48,528 nucleotides of DNA from Defluviicoccus sp. GTDB taxonomy: Bacteria > Pseudomonadota > Alphaproteobacteria > MPNO01. The notes below the pieces were generated by a model that was not told the DNA's origin, did not search any database, and saw nothing but the letters and a program-made list of their open reading frames with translations. The position numbers and the translations under genes were made by a program. Positions 1 to 7,436 of this stretch are shown here, in pieces (the first letter of the stretch is position 1; every line of letters begins with the position of its first letter). Location: contig JAJEHI010000083.1 in assembly GCA_022823775.1 (NCBI GenBank), positions 1 through 48,528 on the forward strand. Reading direction: 5' to 3'.

Positions 1-2
1 AC

Positions 3-746
3 GCGCACGGGACTTTCGTGATGAACACGCGCCACGACGTCGTGGTCTGCGGCGTCGACCTCGCGCTCGAGATCATGCGCTTCCAGGAGCCCGGCTGCGA
101 GACCGAAGCGCTGACGCCGGACGGCACACCGGCGGAGGCCGGCGCCACTCTCGCCCGCGTCGAAGGGCCGGCGCGGGGGCTGCTGACGGCGGAACGCACG
201 GCGCTCAACCTGTTCCAGCTCCTGACAGGCATTGCCACGCGGACGGCGGAGTACGCCCGGCTGGTCGAGGGGACGGGGGCGACGCTGATCGACACGCGGA
301 AAACCATCCCCGGCTACCGCGCGCTCTCGAAATACGCTTCCTGCGTAGGCGGGGCGCGTAACCACCGCATCCGTCTCGACGACGGGCTGTTGGTCAAGGA
401 CAACCACATCGCGGTCTGCGGCTCGATCGCCGCCGCGATGGCCAGGGCGCGGGCGCTCACCCCCTCCCTCACTAAGATCGAGATAGAGTGCGACACGCTC
501 CAACAGGTGCGCGAGGCGGCGGACGCGCACGCCGACGTGATCCTCCTCGACAATATGAGCTCGACCATGATGCGCGAGGCGGTCGACATCGTCGACGGGC
601 GCTGCGAGGTCGAGGCGTCCGGCGGGATTACGCTCGAGACCATCCGCGAGAAGGCGGAAAGCGGGGTCGACTACATCTCGGTCGGGCGGATGACCCAGTC
701 GGCGCCCGCCGCCGATATCGGTCTCGACGTCACCATCTCCGCCTGA
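3..746 (+). CDS. nadC: Nicotinate-nucleotide diphosphorylase (carboxylating), 5' partial
   Basis: Quinolinate phosphoribosyltransferase: quinolinate plus PRPP gives nicotinate mononucleotide, CO2 and PPi in de novo NAD synthesis. Seen in the sequence are the family motifs RTALNLFQLLTGIATRT, DTRKTIPGYR, NHRIRLDDGLLVKDNH, the LLDNM strand and the EASGGI phosphate-binding loop. The reading frame is open to the window edge, and the residues before the first in-frame GTG (18) and ATG (21) still fit the family, so the N-terminal 30 to 40 residues lie outside the window. The family is usually about 280 residues and 247 are present. It sits 4 nt before phnN, so the two are probably cotranscribed. That is unusual, since nadC normally accompanies nadA and nadB. 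Family assignment is firm; the true start cannot be seen. Confidence 0.88.
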   Translation, partial: AHGTFVMNTRHDVVVCGVDLALEIMRFQEPGCETEALTPDGTPAEAGATLARVEGPARGLLTAERTALNLFQLLTGIATRTAEYARLVEGTGATLIDTRKTIPGYRALSKYASCVGGARNHRIRLDDGLLVKDNHIAVCGSIAAAMARARALTPSLTKIEIECDTLQQVREAADAHADVILLDNMSSTMMREAVDIVDGRCEVEASGGITLETIREKAESGVDYISVGRMTQSAPAADIGLDVTISA

Positions 747-750
747 GCGC

Positions 751-1305
751 ATGGCGCGCGGTACGCTCTTCCTCGTCGTCGGGCCGAGCGGCGCCGGCAA
801 GGACACGCTGATTGCCGGCGCGCGCGCCGCGCTGGAGCCGGGCGGACGCCACGTCTTTCCGCGCCGCGCGATCACCAGGCCGGCGGCGGCGGGCGGGGAG
901 GGCCACGAAGCGGTCTCGCCCGAGGCGTTCGCCGCGCGCGAGGCCGGGGGCGGGTTCTTCGCGACCTGGAATGCGCACGGGCTCGCCTACGGTCTCCCCG
1001 CGTGCATTTCCGCGGCCCTTGAAGCCGGAAGCCATGTCGTCGTCAACGTCTCGCGGACGATCCTTGCCGATGTAAGTCGACGCGTATCCCCGACGGTGGC
1101 GATCGAGGTCACGGCGCCGCCCGAAATCCGCGCCCGCCGCCTCGCCGACCGCGCGCGCGAGGATGAGGCGGACGCCGCGCGCAGGCTCGTCCGCGAGGGC
1201 GCGCCATTCCCGGACGGCATTCCGGTGCGGCGGGTCGTCAACGACGGGCCGCCGGAGGACGGGATCGCCCGTTTCATCGACGCGCTGGCGGAAACCGATG
1301 CTTAG
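751..1305 (+). CDS. phnN: Ribose 1,5-bisphosphate phosphokinase
   Basis: A 184-residue P-loop kinase that phosphorylates ribose 1,5-bisphosphate to PRPP with ATP. PhnN is best known from phosphonate (C-P lyase) degradation. The Walker A loop GPSGAGKDT (residues 11-19) carries the Asp after the Lys that is typical of PhnN rather than of guanylate kinase. The length also fits PhnN (about 185 to 190). No C-P lyase genes (phnGHIJKLM) are next to it. It lies between nadC, which consumes PRPP, and a TP2 phosphorylase, whose archaeal relatives make ribose 1,5-bisphosphate. The stop overlaps the downstream start by 8 nt, implying translational coupling. A nucleotide-linked rather than phosphonate-linked role is my inference from the neighbours. 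Confidence 0.88.
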   Translation: MARGTLFLVVGPSGAGKDTLIAGARAALEPGGRHVFPRRAITRPAAAGGEGHEAVSPEAFAAREAGGGFFATWNAHGLAYGLPACISAALEAGSHVVVNVSRTILADVSRRVSPTVAIEVTAPPEIRARRLADRAREDEADAARRLVREGAPFPDGIPVRRVVNDGPPEDGIARFIDALAETDA

Positions 1306-2779
1306 ACTGGCCAGGCTCGCCATCGACACCTGGCGGGAGCCGGTCGCCTACCTCCACCGCCGCTGTCCGGAATGCAACGCCGAGAGTTTCCTCGGCCCGC
1401 GTAAGGTCGAGGTGTCGGGCGGCGGGCGGAGCGTCACCTGCGCGCTCAACGTCGTCGACGATGCCGCGCTCGTCGCCCCGGATGCGCTCGCGCTGTCTCC
1501 GCACGCCTTCGACCTGCTCGGTCTCGCGGAGGGGGAGGCTGTCTCGATCCGGCGCGCGCCCGAGCCCGCCAGCCGGCCGGCGCTCAGGGCGAGGATCGCG
1601 GGCCGTCGCTTGAGCGCGGCCGAAATCGACGCGGTGGTCGAGGACATGGTGGCCGGCCGCTACGCCGCGCGCGAGACGGCGGGTTTTCTGGTCGCGGCCG
1701 CGCAGACGCTCGACGACGACGAGGTGATCGCGTTCACCAGGGCGCGCGCCGAGCGCTCCGCGAAAGTCTCCTGGCCGCGGGAGATCGTCGTCGACAAGCA
1801 CTCGATGGGGGGCATCCCCGGGACCCGCGTGACCATGGTGGTTATACCGATCGTCGTCGCGCACGGGCTCACCATCCCCAAGGCCGCCTCGCGCGCGATC
1901 ACCTCGCCCGCCGGCACGGCGGACGCGATGGAGGTGCTGGCCCGGGTCGATCTCGACGCGGGCGAGGTCCGGCGCGCGGTCGACGAGGTCGGCGGCTGCA
2001 TCGTCTGGAACGGAAAGCTCAGCCATTCGCCCATCGACGACGTGATGAATGCCGTCACCCGTCCGCTCGGGATTGTCTCGGACCGGCTCTCGGTGTCCTC
2101 GATCCTGTCCAAGAAGGCGGCGCTCGGCGTGACCCATATCGTGTTCGACATTCCGGTCGGGCCGACCGCCAAGGTGGCCTCCCGGGCCGAGGCGGAGGAA
2201 CTCGCCCGGCTGTTCGTGGTCACGGCGGAAGGGCTCGGCATCGACGTCCGTTGCGAGATCACCGACGGCACCCAGCCTATCGGCCGCGGCGTCGGTCCGG
2301 CGCTGGAAGCGCGCGACGTGATGAAGGTGCTGGCGAACGATGCGGACGCACCCTCCGACCTGCGCGACAAGGCGCTGATGCTCGCCGCCCGGGTGCTCGA
2401 TTTCGACGGCGTCGCCGAACCCCGCGAACGCGCCGAAACCCTGCTCCGGAGCGGCGCGGCGGCGAAGGCGATGGAACGGCTGATAGACGCCCAGGGGCGC
2501 AACCCCGCCCCGCCCGGTCCAGGCGCGCTCACCCGGGAGGTCGCGGCGGCACGCGGCGGCACCGTCGCCTCCATCGATTGCTACCGCATCTCCGGCATCG
2601 CCCGCCGCGCCGGAGCGCCGATGGAAAAATCCGCCGGTCTCGACCTCTTCAAGCAGCGCGGCGACGCGGTGGAGGCGGGCGAACCGCTCTACCGCATCCA
2701 CGCGGCGGAGCAAGCCGACCTCGCCGAGGCGGCGGGCTACGCGGAACGGGACAGCGGGTTCGAGATCGCGGCGGGGTGA
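1298..2779 (+). CDS. TP2-type thymidine phosphorylase / AMP phosphorylase family protein
   Basis: A 493-residue nucleoside-phosphorylase class II protein of the long type, which has an N-terminal domain of about 85 residues before the catalytic part. Archaeal members are AMP phosphorylases (NMP plus phosphate gives base plus ribose 1,5-bisphosphate); bacterial members are usually annotated as putative thymidine phosphorylases. Visible motifs are DKHSMGGIPG (166-175), ITSPAGTADAMEVL (about 201-214) with the SPAGTAD loop in place of the glycine-rich DeoA loop, and LSHSPIDDVMNAVTRPLG (241-258). The ATG at 1298 is chosen because the protein then begins at the family N terminus. It overlaps phnN by 8 nt. 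The frame stays open upstream to 1163, but that part is the shadow of phnN. Whether it acts on nucleosides or nucleotides cannot be decided from the motifs; the phnN coupling favours nucleotides. Confidence 0.82.
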   Translation: MLRLARLAIDTWREPVAYLHRRCPECNAESFLGPRKVEVSGGGRSVTCALNVVDDAALVAPDALALSPHAFDLLGLAEGEAVSIRRAPEPASRPALRARIAGRRLSAAEIDAVVEDMVAGRYAARETAGFLVAAAQTLDDDEVIAFTRARAERSAKVSWPREIVVDKHSMGGIPGTRVTMVVIPIVVAHGLTIPKAASRAITSPAGTADAMEVLARVDLDAGEVRRAVDEVGGCIVWNGKLSHSPIDDVMNAVTRPLGIVSDRLSVSSILSKKAALGVTHIVFDIPVGPTAKVASRAEAEELARLFVVTAEGLGIDVRCEITDGTQPIGRGVGPALEARDVMKVLANDADAPSDLRDKALMLAARVLDFDGVAEPRERAETLLRSGAAAKAMERLIDAQGRNPAPPGPGALTREVAAARGGTVASIDCYRISGIARRAGAPMEKSAGLDLFKQRGDAVEAGEPLYRIHAAEQADLAEAAGYAERDSGFEIAAG

Positions 2780-2855
2780 GGGACGCGCCCCTCGCTTGCC
2801 GACCGGTCGCGGCGCACCTATAAACCCTTCGATCCCGACATCCGAGGAGCCGGAC

Positions 2856-4373
2856 ATGGCCGAGACTGCGCGCGACGCGGTAACCGAAGCGCCCGCCAGG
2901 GCGGGCGGCAATCTGCGGGCGGTACTGCCCTACGCCGATCTGCGCGAGTGGCTGGCGGAGGCGGAAAAGCTCGGCGAGGTTACCGTCGCCAAGGGTCTCG
3001 GCAAGGACGAGGAGATCGGCCAGGCGGCCGAGCTCGTCATGCACTCCGACGAGGCCAACTGCGTCGTCTTCGACGAGATCCCGGGCCATGAGCCGGGCTA
3101 CCGCGTGCTGGTCAATTTCTTCGGCGGCAAGCGCAAGAACATGACGCTCGGTTTCCCGACCGATCTCTCCAAGATCGAGCTCAGCGAGGCCTATTACGAC
3201 GCGCAGCTGAAGGATCTGGAGCCGATCCCGCATGTGACGGTGGACGGCGGGCCGGTGACGGAGAACGTCCTCGAAGGCGACGACGTGGACCTGAGCAGGT
3301 TCCCCGCGCCGTTCTGGCATCCCGACGACGGCGGCCACTATATCGGCACGGGCAGTTTCGACGTCACCGTCGATCCCGACACCGGCTGGATGAATCTCGG
3401 CACCTACCGGGTGATGGTGCAGGACGAGAAGACCGTCGGCTATTACATCTCCCCCGGCAAGCACGGCCGGGTGCACCGCGACAAGTACCTCGCGCGCGGC
3501 GAGCCGATGCCGACGGCGATCGTTGTCGGCGGCGATCCGATGACATTCCTCACAGCTTGCACCGAGATGCCGCCCGGGGTCTGCGAGTACGACATCGTCG
3601 GCGCCATGCGGGGCGAGCCGCTGAGGGTGATAAAGGGGCGCCACACCGGCATCCCGTTCCCCGCCGACGCCGAGATCGTGCTCGAAGGTTTCGTCGACCC
3701 CGAGGAACGCCGCCCCGAGGGGCCGTTCGGCGAATGGACCGGCTATTACGGGTCCGACATGCGCGACGAGCCGGTGATGCACGTGAAGGCGGTCTATCAC
3801 CGCAACAACCCGATCATCCTCGGCTGCCCGCCGCAGCGCCCGCCCGACGAGATGTGCCGCTACCGCGCGGTCACCCGCTCGGCGATGCTGCGCGACGCGA
3901 TCGAGAAGGCCGGCGTCCCCGACGTGCGCGCCGCCTGGGCGCATGAGGTCGGCAACAGCCGGATGCTGCTCGCCGTCGCCATCAAGCAGCGCTATCCCGG
4001 CCACGCCAAGCAGGCCGGCCATGTCGCCGCGATGTGCCATGTCGGCGCCTATGCCGGGAAATACGTCGTCGTCACCGACGAGGACGTCGACATCTCCAAT
4101 CTTGAGGAGATGACCTGGGCGATGATTACCCGGTCCGACCCGGCGACCTCGATCGACATCATCAAGGACGCCTGGTCGACTCCGCTCGATCCGCGCATCC
4201 CGCTCGAGGAAAAGGCCAGGGGCAACATGACCAACAGCCGCGCGATCGTCGATGCCTGCCGGCCGTTCCACTGGAAGGACAACTTCCCGCCGGTGAACGC
4301 GCCGACCCAGGAGGTCGCGCGCAAGGCGCGGGAGAAGTTCGGCTACCTGCTTGAGGGCCGGGACGCGCCTTAG
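2856..4373 (+). CDS. UbiD family decarboxylase
   Basis: A 505-residue UbiD-type (de)carboxylase, expected to use prenylated FMN made by a UbiX partner to add or remove CO2 on aromatic or alpha,beta-unsaturated acids. The conserved catalytic trio is visible: Arg185 in NLGTYR (180-185), and Glu288 and Glu293 in PEGPFGEWTGYYG, with the same spacing as Arg173/Glu277/Glu282 of fungal Fdc1. Asn180 is the expected metal/cofactor ligand. The ATG at 2856 has a GAGGAG ribosome site 6 nt upstream. The N-terminal 20 or so residues are extra compared with the second UbiD in this window (29684-31108). The gene follows the phosphorylase by 76 nt and may share its transcript, although no functional link is obvious. 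No ubiX is in the window. The substrate is unknown. Confidence 0.88.
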   Translation: MAETARDAVTEAPARAGGNLRAVLPYADLREWLAEAEKLGEVTVAKGLGKDEEIGQAAELVMHSDEANCVVFDEIPGHEPGYRVLVNFFGGKRKNMTLGFPTDLSKIELSEAYYDAQLKDLEPIPHVTVDGGPVTENVLEGDDVDLSRFPAPFWHPDDGGHYIGTGSFDVTVDPDTGWMNLGTYRVMVQDEKTVGYYISPGKHGRVHRDKYLARGEPMPTAIVVGGDPMTFLTACTEMPPGVCEYDIVGAMRGEPLRVIKGRHTGIPFPADAEIVLEGFVDPEERRPEGPFGEWTGYYGSDMRDEPVMHVKAVYHRNNPIILGCPPQRPPDEMCRYRAVTRSAMLRDAIEKAGVPDVRAAWAHEVGNSRMLLAVAIKQRYPGHAKQAGHVAAMCHVGAYAGKYVVVTDEDVDISNLEEMTWAMITRSDPATSIDIIKDAWSTPLDPRIPLEEKARGNMTNSRAIVDACRPFHWKDNFPPVNAPTQEVARKAREKFGYLLEGRDAP

Positions 4374-4394
4374 GGTCCGCCCTTCGACACGCCG

Positions 4395-5006
4395 CTACCG
4401 CGACGCCTCGGCGATCTCGGCCTCGACGTCGCCCAGGCGGTCCTTGCCGAAGAAGATTTCCTCGCCGACATAAAAGGTCGGGCTGCCGAAGGTGCCGCGC
4501 TCCACCGAGGCCTCGGTATTGGCGAGCAGCCTGTCCTTGACCGCTTGGTCTCCGGTGCGTTCCAGTAGCGCCGCGCCGTCGATTCCGTCTTCGGCGAGCG
4601 CGGAGACGATGACCTCCGGCTCGTCCATCTTCTTGGGCTCCTCCCACATGTGGCGGAAGACGGCGGCGACGTAGCGGTCCAGCCATCCGTCCATGTCCGC
4701 CGCGACCGCGCCCCGCATGATGCGGAGCGTGTTGACCGGGAAATTCGGGTTCCAGGCGTACTTGTCGATCCGGTGGCGCCGGATGAAGCGGTCGGTCTCG
4801 ATCCGCGCGTATTCCGACTTGTTCCTCACCCCGGCCGTCTGGTCCATCGGCGGGCGGTTGTTGGTGAGCTTGAACACGCCGCCCAGCAGCACCGGGACAT
4901 AGGCGAAGGTGGCGCCGGTTCGGCGCTCGATCTCCGGGATGACGCAATGGCTGAGATAGGCGTTGGGGCTTCCGAAATCGAAGTGGAATTCAACCTTCAC
5001 CGTCAT
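4395..5006 (-). CDS. 2-hydroxychromene-2-carboxylate isomerase / DsbA-like thioredoxin-fold protein
   Basis: A 203-residue kappa-class GST-like protein of the HCCA isomerase family, which interconverts 2-hydroxychromene-2-carboxylate and trans-o-hydroxybenzylidenepyruvate with glutathione in naphthalene-type degradation. The N-terminal strand ends in DFGSPNAYLS, with Ser13 at the glutathione-activating position of the isomerases instead of a DsbA CxxC. The C-terminal FGSPTFYVGEEIFFGKDRL holds the cis-Pro loop. The ATG at 5006 is chosen because the frame upstream is not conserved in type. It is the last gene of a minus-strand run, 13 nt after the SDR. Many members act on other aromatic intermediates, so the exact reaction is open. 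Confidence 0.78.
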   Translation of the reverse strand: MTVKVEFHFDFGSPNAYLSHCVIPEIERRTGATFAYVPVLLGGVFKLTNNRPPMDQTAGVRNKSEYARIETDRFIRRHRIDKYAWNPNFPVNTLRIMRGAVAADMDGWLDRYVAAVFRHMWEEPKKMDEPEVIVSALAEDGIDGAALLERTGDQAVKDRLLANTEASVERGTFGSPTFYVGEEIFFGKDRLGDVEAEIAEASR

Positions 5007-5019
5007 TGTCCTACCCGTC

Positions 5020-5745
5020 CTACCAGGGTTCCATCCAGGGTCTGAGGTCCATCTCGAAAGTCCAGGCATCGCGCGGCTGGACGTGCAGCTGCCAGTATAT
5101 CTCGGCGATGTGATCGGGATTCACGATCCCGTCCTCTTCCTTGAGCGCATAGCGGTCGGGGAAGTTGGAGCGGATGAATTCGGTATCGATCGCTCCGTCG
5201 ACGATCACGTGGGCGACATGGATGTTCTTCGGGGCGAGCTCGCGCGCCATGCTCTGGGCGAGCGCGCGGAGCGCGTGCTTGGCACCCGCGAAGCCCGCGA
5301 ACCGGGCGCGCCCCCGCAAGCTCGCGGTCGCGCCGGTGAAGACGATCGTGCCGCGCTCGCGGGGAATCATCCGCCGCGCCGCCTCGCGTCCCGTCAGGAA
5401 CCCCGCGAAGCAGGAGAGCTCCCACATCTTGAAATAGCGTCTGGCGGTTTCCTCGAGGATGCCGCCCGGCGAATTGGCGCCGATGTTGAAGACCGCCACC
5501 TCGACCGGGCCGATATCGGCCTCGATCTCGTCGAACATCGCGACCACGGCGTCCTCGTTCCGCGCGTCGACGCCGAAGGGATGGACGGTCCCGCCTTCGG
5601 CCTCGATCCGCGCCACCAGACCGTCCAGGTTCTCGCGCTTTCGCCGGACCGGGCACGTTACGTAGCCGCCGCGCGCAAATCGCCGCGCCACCGCACCGCC
5701 CGTCGCATCTCCCGCGCCCACGACGACTGCTACCGGATCGGTCAT
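5020..5745 (-). CDS. SDR family oxidoreductase-like protein with altered catalytic residues
   Basis: A 241-residue short-chain dehydrogenase/reductase fold. The dinucleotide loop is GAGDATGGAVA (10-20), a variant of TGxxxGxG, and the structural FNIGAN replaces NNAG. At the active site Lys156 is present in FAGAKHAL, but the position four residues earlier, normally the catalytic Tyr, is Phe152. The usual Ser thirteen residues before that is Ala139. I recall this Phe-containing form as a recurrent SDR subgroup in proteobacteria, so it is probably a real lineage and not decay. The gene lies between the MFS carrier and the HCCA isomerase-like gene on the minus strand. Whether it still performs hydride transfer is uncertain. 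Confidence 0.8.
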   Translation of the reverse strand: MTDPVAVVVGAGDATGGAVARRFARGGYVTCPVRRKRENLDGLVARIEAEGGTVHPFGVDARNEDAVVAMFDEIEADIGPVEVAVFNIGANSPGGILEETARRYFKMWELSCFAGFLTGREAARRMIPRERGTIVFTGATASLRGRARFAGFAGAKHALRALAQSMARELAPKNIHVAHVIVDGAIDTEFIRSNFPDRYALKEEDGIVNPDHIAEIYWQLHVQPRDAWTFEMDLRPWMEPW

Positions 5746-5807
5746 CGCGCCTCGCTCGTTATCCGCGCCAGTTTGCTCATCCGGACCCGGCACCGCCACC
5801 CTGGCCG

Positions 5808-7016
5808 TCACCCCCGGCCGCGCGCCAGGGCGGCTACGGCGGCGGCGGTCAGCGCGGCGCCCATCGCGACGGCGGCGAAACCCCATATCCAGGCCGCGGG
5901 GTTTTCGCGTCCTCCGGCGGCTTCGAGCGCGGTGCCGAAGGCGACCGGCCCGACCAGCGCGCCGGCGAATCCGATGAAGGCGAAGATCCCCATCGTCGTC
6001 CCCTGGAGCCGCGGATCGGCGCTGAGCAGCGCGCCGGTTGTCGTGGGGCCCGTCCGCCCGTAATTGAGCACCGCGCAGGCGACCAGCAGTGCCACCACCG
6101 TCCAGTAGTCCAGCCCGACCGCCGCGCCGGTGGCGATGGCGACGGCGAAGGAAACGACCGCCGTTCCGATCAGTACGGCGCGGACGCCGAAGCGCTCGCC
6201 GAGCTCCGATATTGCGACCGCGCCCGCGACGCCGATGAACGCGATGCCGGCCGCGATGGCGGTCGGCGACAGGAAGGCCGGCTCCTCGCCCGGGCGCCCG
6301 AGGAGGAAGACCAGGTAGGGGACGAGCCACGTCCGGAGCCCGACAGATTCGAACAGACCGCCGAAATTGGCGAGCACATAGGCCATGACGCTCCGGTTCG
6401 CGAAGACCGGCCGGACGTCGAACGGGTTGGGCGCCGCACTCGCGTCCGGCGCCTGGCGGGGCAGGACGAGGAATATCAGCAGAAACGCCAACCCGAACCC
6501 AAGACCCGCCACCACGAACGCCCAGCGCCACCCCCAACCCGCCGCCGCCTCTCCGCCGACGATGAACGAGAGCGCCGACCCGATGGCGAAGACCGACGCG
6601 TAGTAGCCCGAGGCGCGCGAGCGCATGGCGCCGGGCACGTTGTCGCTCATCGCCTTGAGCCCTGGCATGTAGGTTCCGGCAAGCCCTACGCCCGCGAGAA
6701 ACCGCCAGAACAACGCCGACCAGAATCCGTCGGCGAGACCCGCGAAGCCGAAGGAAGCGAGCATTCCGATCAGCGCCGATCCGAGATAGATCCGCCGCGG
6801 GTCTATCCGGTCGGCGAGGCTCGAAAGGATCGGGACGGCCGCGATATAGCCCGCGAAGAAGATGCCGCCCAGCCACCCGGCCTCGATATCGCTGAGCGCC
6901 CACGCCTCGATCAGGGTCGGCAGCAGGGCCGCGACCACCATGAAGGACAGGTTGACGCCCGTGAGCGCGAGGCAGAACGCGCCGACAAGGACGACGGGCG
7001 AGACCGCTGGCGCCAT
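5808..7016 (-). CDS. MFS transporter
   Basis: A 402-residue major facilitator with about twelve hydrophobic segments and short loops, located in the inner membrane. The cytoplasmic loop between helices 2 and 3 is LADRIDPRRIYLG, a typical MFS loop of the GxxxDRxGRR kind. Gly-rich helices follow (LAGVGLAGTYMPGLKAMSD, helix 4 region), with a central loop near residues 190-210. Substrate class cannot be read; relatives of this type are often annotated as cyanate or aromatic-acid carriers. It starts 22 nt after the RidA gene and precedes the SDR by 62 nt, so it probably imports or exports the compound handled by this five-gene run. Confidence 0.85.
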   Translation of the reverse strand: MAPAVSPVVLVGAFCLALTGVNLSFMVVAALLPTLIEAWALSDIEAGWLGGIFFAGYIAAVPILSSLADRIDPRRIYLGSALIGMLASFGFAGLADGFWSALFWRFLAGVGLAGTYMPGLKAMSDNVPGAMRSRASGYYASVFAIGSALSFIVGGEAAAGWGWRWAFVVAGLGFGLAFLLIFLVLPRQAPDASAAPNPFDVRPVFANRSVMAYVLANFGGLFESVGLRTWLVPYLVFLLGRPGEEPAFLSPTAIAAGIAFIGVAGAVAISELGERFGVRAVLIGTAVVSFAVAIATGAAVGLDYWTVVALLVACAVLNYGRTGPTTTGALLSADPRLQGTTMGIFAFIGFAGALVGPVAFGTALEAAGGRENPAAWIWGFAAVAMGAALTAAAVAALARGRG

Positions 7017-7038
7017 TCGGGGATGTGCCGGGACGCGC

Positions 7039-7431
7039 TCAGTCGACGGCTTGCGCGGCCTTTATCTCAACCTCCACGACCATTTCCGGCTGGGCCAGCG
7101 CCGAGACGTAGAGGAGCGTCGAGGCCGGCTTGTGGTCGCCCAGGAACCGGTCGCGGATCGCCATGTGCGCGTCCCGGTCCCCGACCTGGGTGAGGTATTG
7201 GGTGACCATCACGATGTCCTCGATACCCATCCCGTTGGCATCGAGGATCTTGACGACGTTGTTCCAGGCCGCCTCCGTCTGGGCCTCCACGCCGTCTGGA
7301 ATGGTCCCGTCGGGCAGCGTACCGACCTGGCCCGAAACGACCAGCCAGCGCGCGTTGGGCGACACCTCGATCGAATGGACGTAATGGCGGAAGGGAGGGC
7401 AGACGCCTTCGGGATTCATGGACTTGAACAT
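7039..7431 (-). CDS. RidA family protein lacking the catalytic Arg
   Basis: A 130-residue RidA/YjgF-type trimeric barrel protein (MFKSMNPEGV start). Classic RidA hydrolyses reactive enamine/imine intermediates and needs Arg105. Here the aligned sequence is HKPASTLLYV, with Ser104 where FPARSCV would have Arg, so imine deaminase activity is doubtful. Glu120 is kept. The start at 7431 has a GAAAGG ribosome site 9 nt upstream. An ATG at 7440 overlaps the preceding hydrolase stop as ATGA but has no spacing for a ribosome site. Operon position after an alpha/beta hydrolase resembles rutC-rutD of pyrimidine catabolism, but no rutA or rutB is present. It may bind a ligand or act on another bond. Confidence 0.85.
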   Translation of the reverse strand: MFKSMNPEGVCPPFRHYVHSIEVSPNARWLVVSGQVGTLPDGTIPDGVEAQTEAAWNNVVKILDANGMGIEDIVMVTQYLTQVGDRDAHMAIRDRFLGDHKPASTLLYVSALAQPEMVVEVEIKAAQAVD

Positions 7432-7436
7432 GCGAG

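Noticed and set aside
751-1305. PhnN as evidence for phosphonate degradation
   Set aside because: No C-P lyase or phosphonate transport gene is in the window; neighbours point to nucleotide and PRPP metabolism.
1274-4271. Two minus-strand open frames of about 540 codons each opposite the phosphorylase and UbiD genes
   Set aside because: Both are antisense shadows of genes with visible catalytic motifs.
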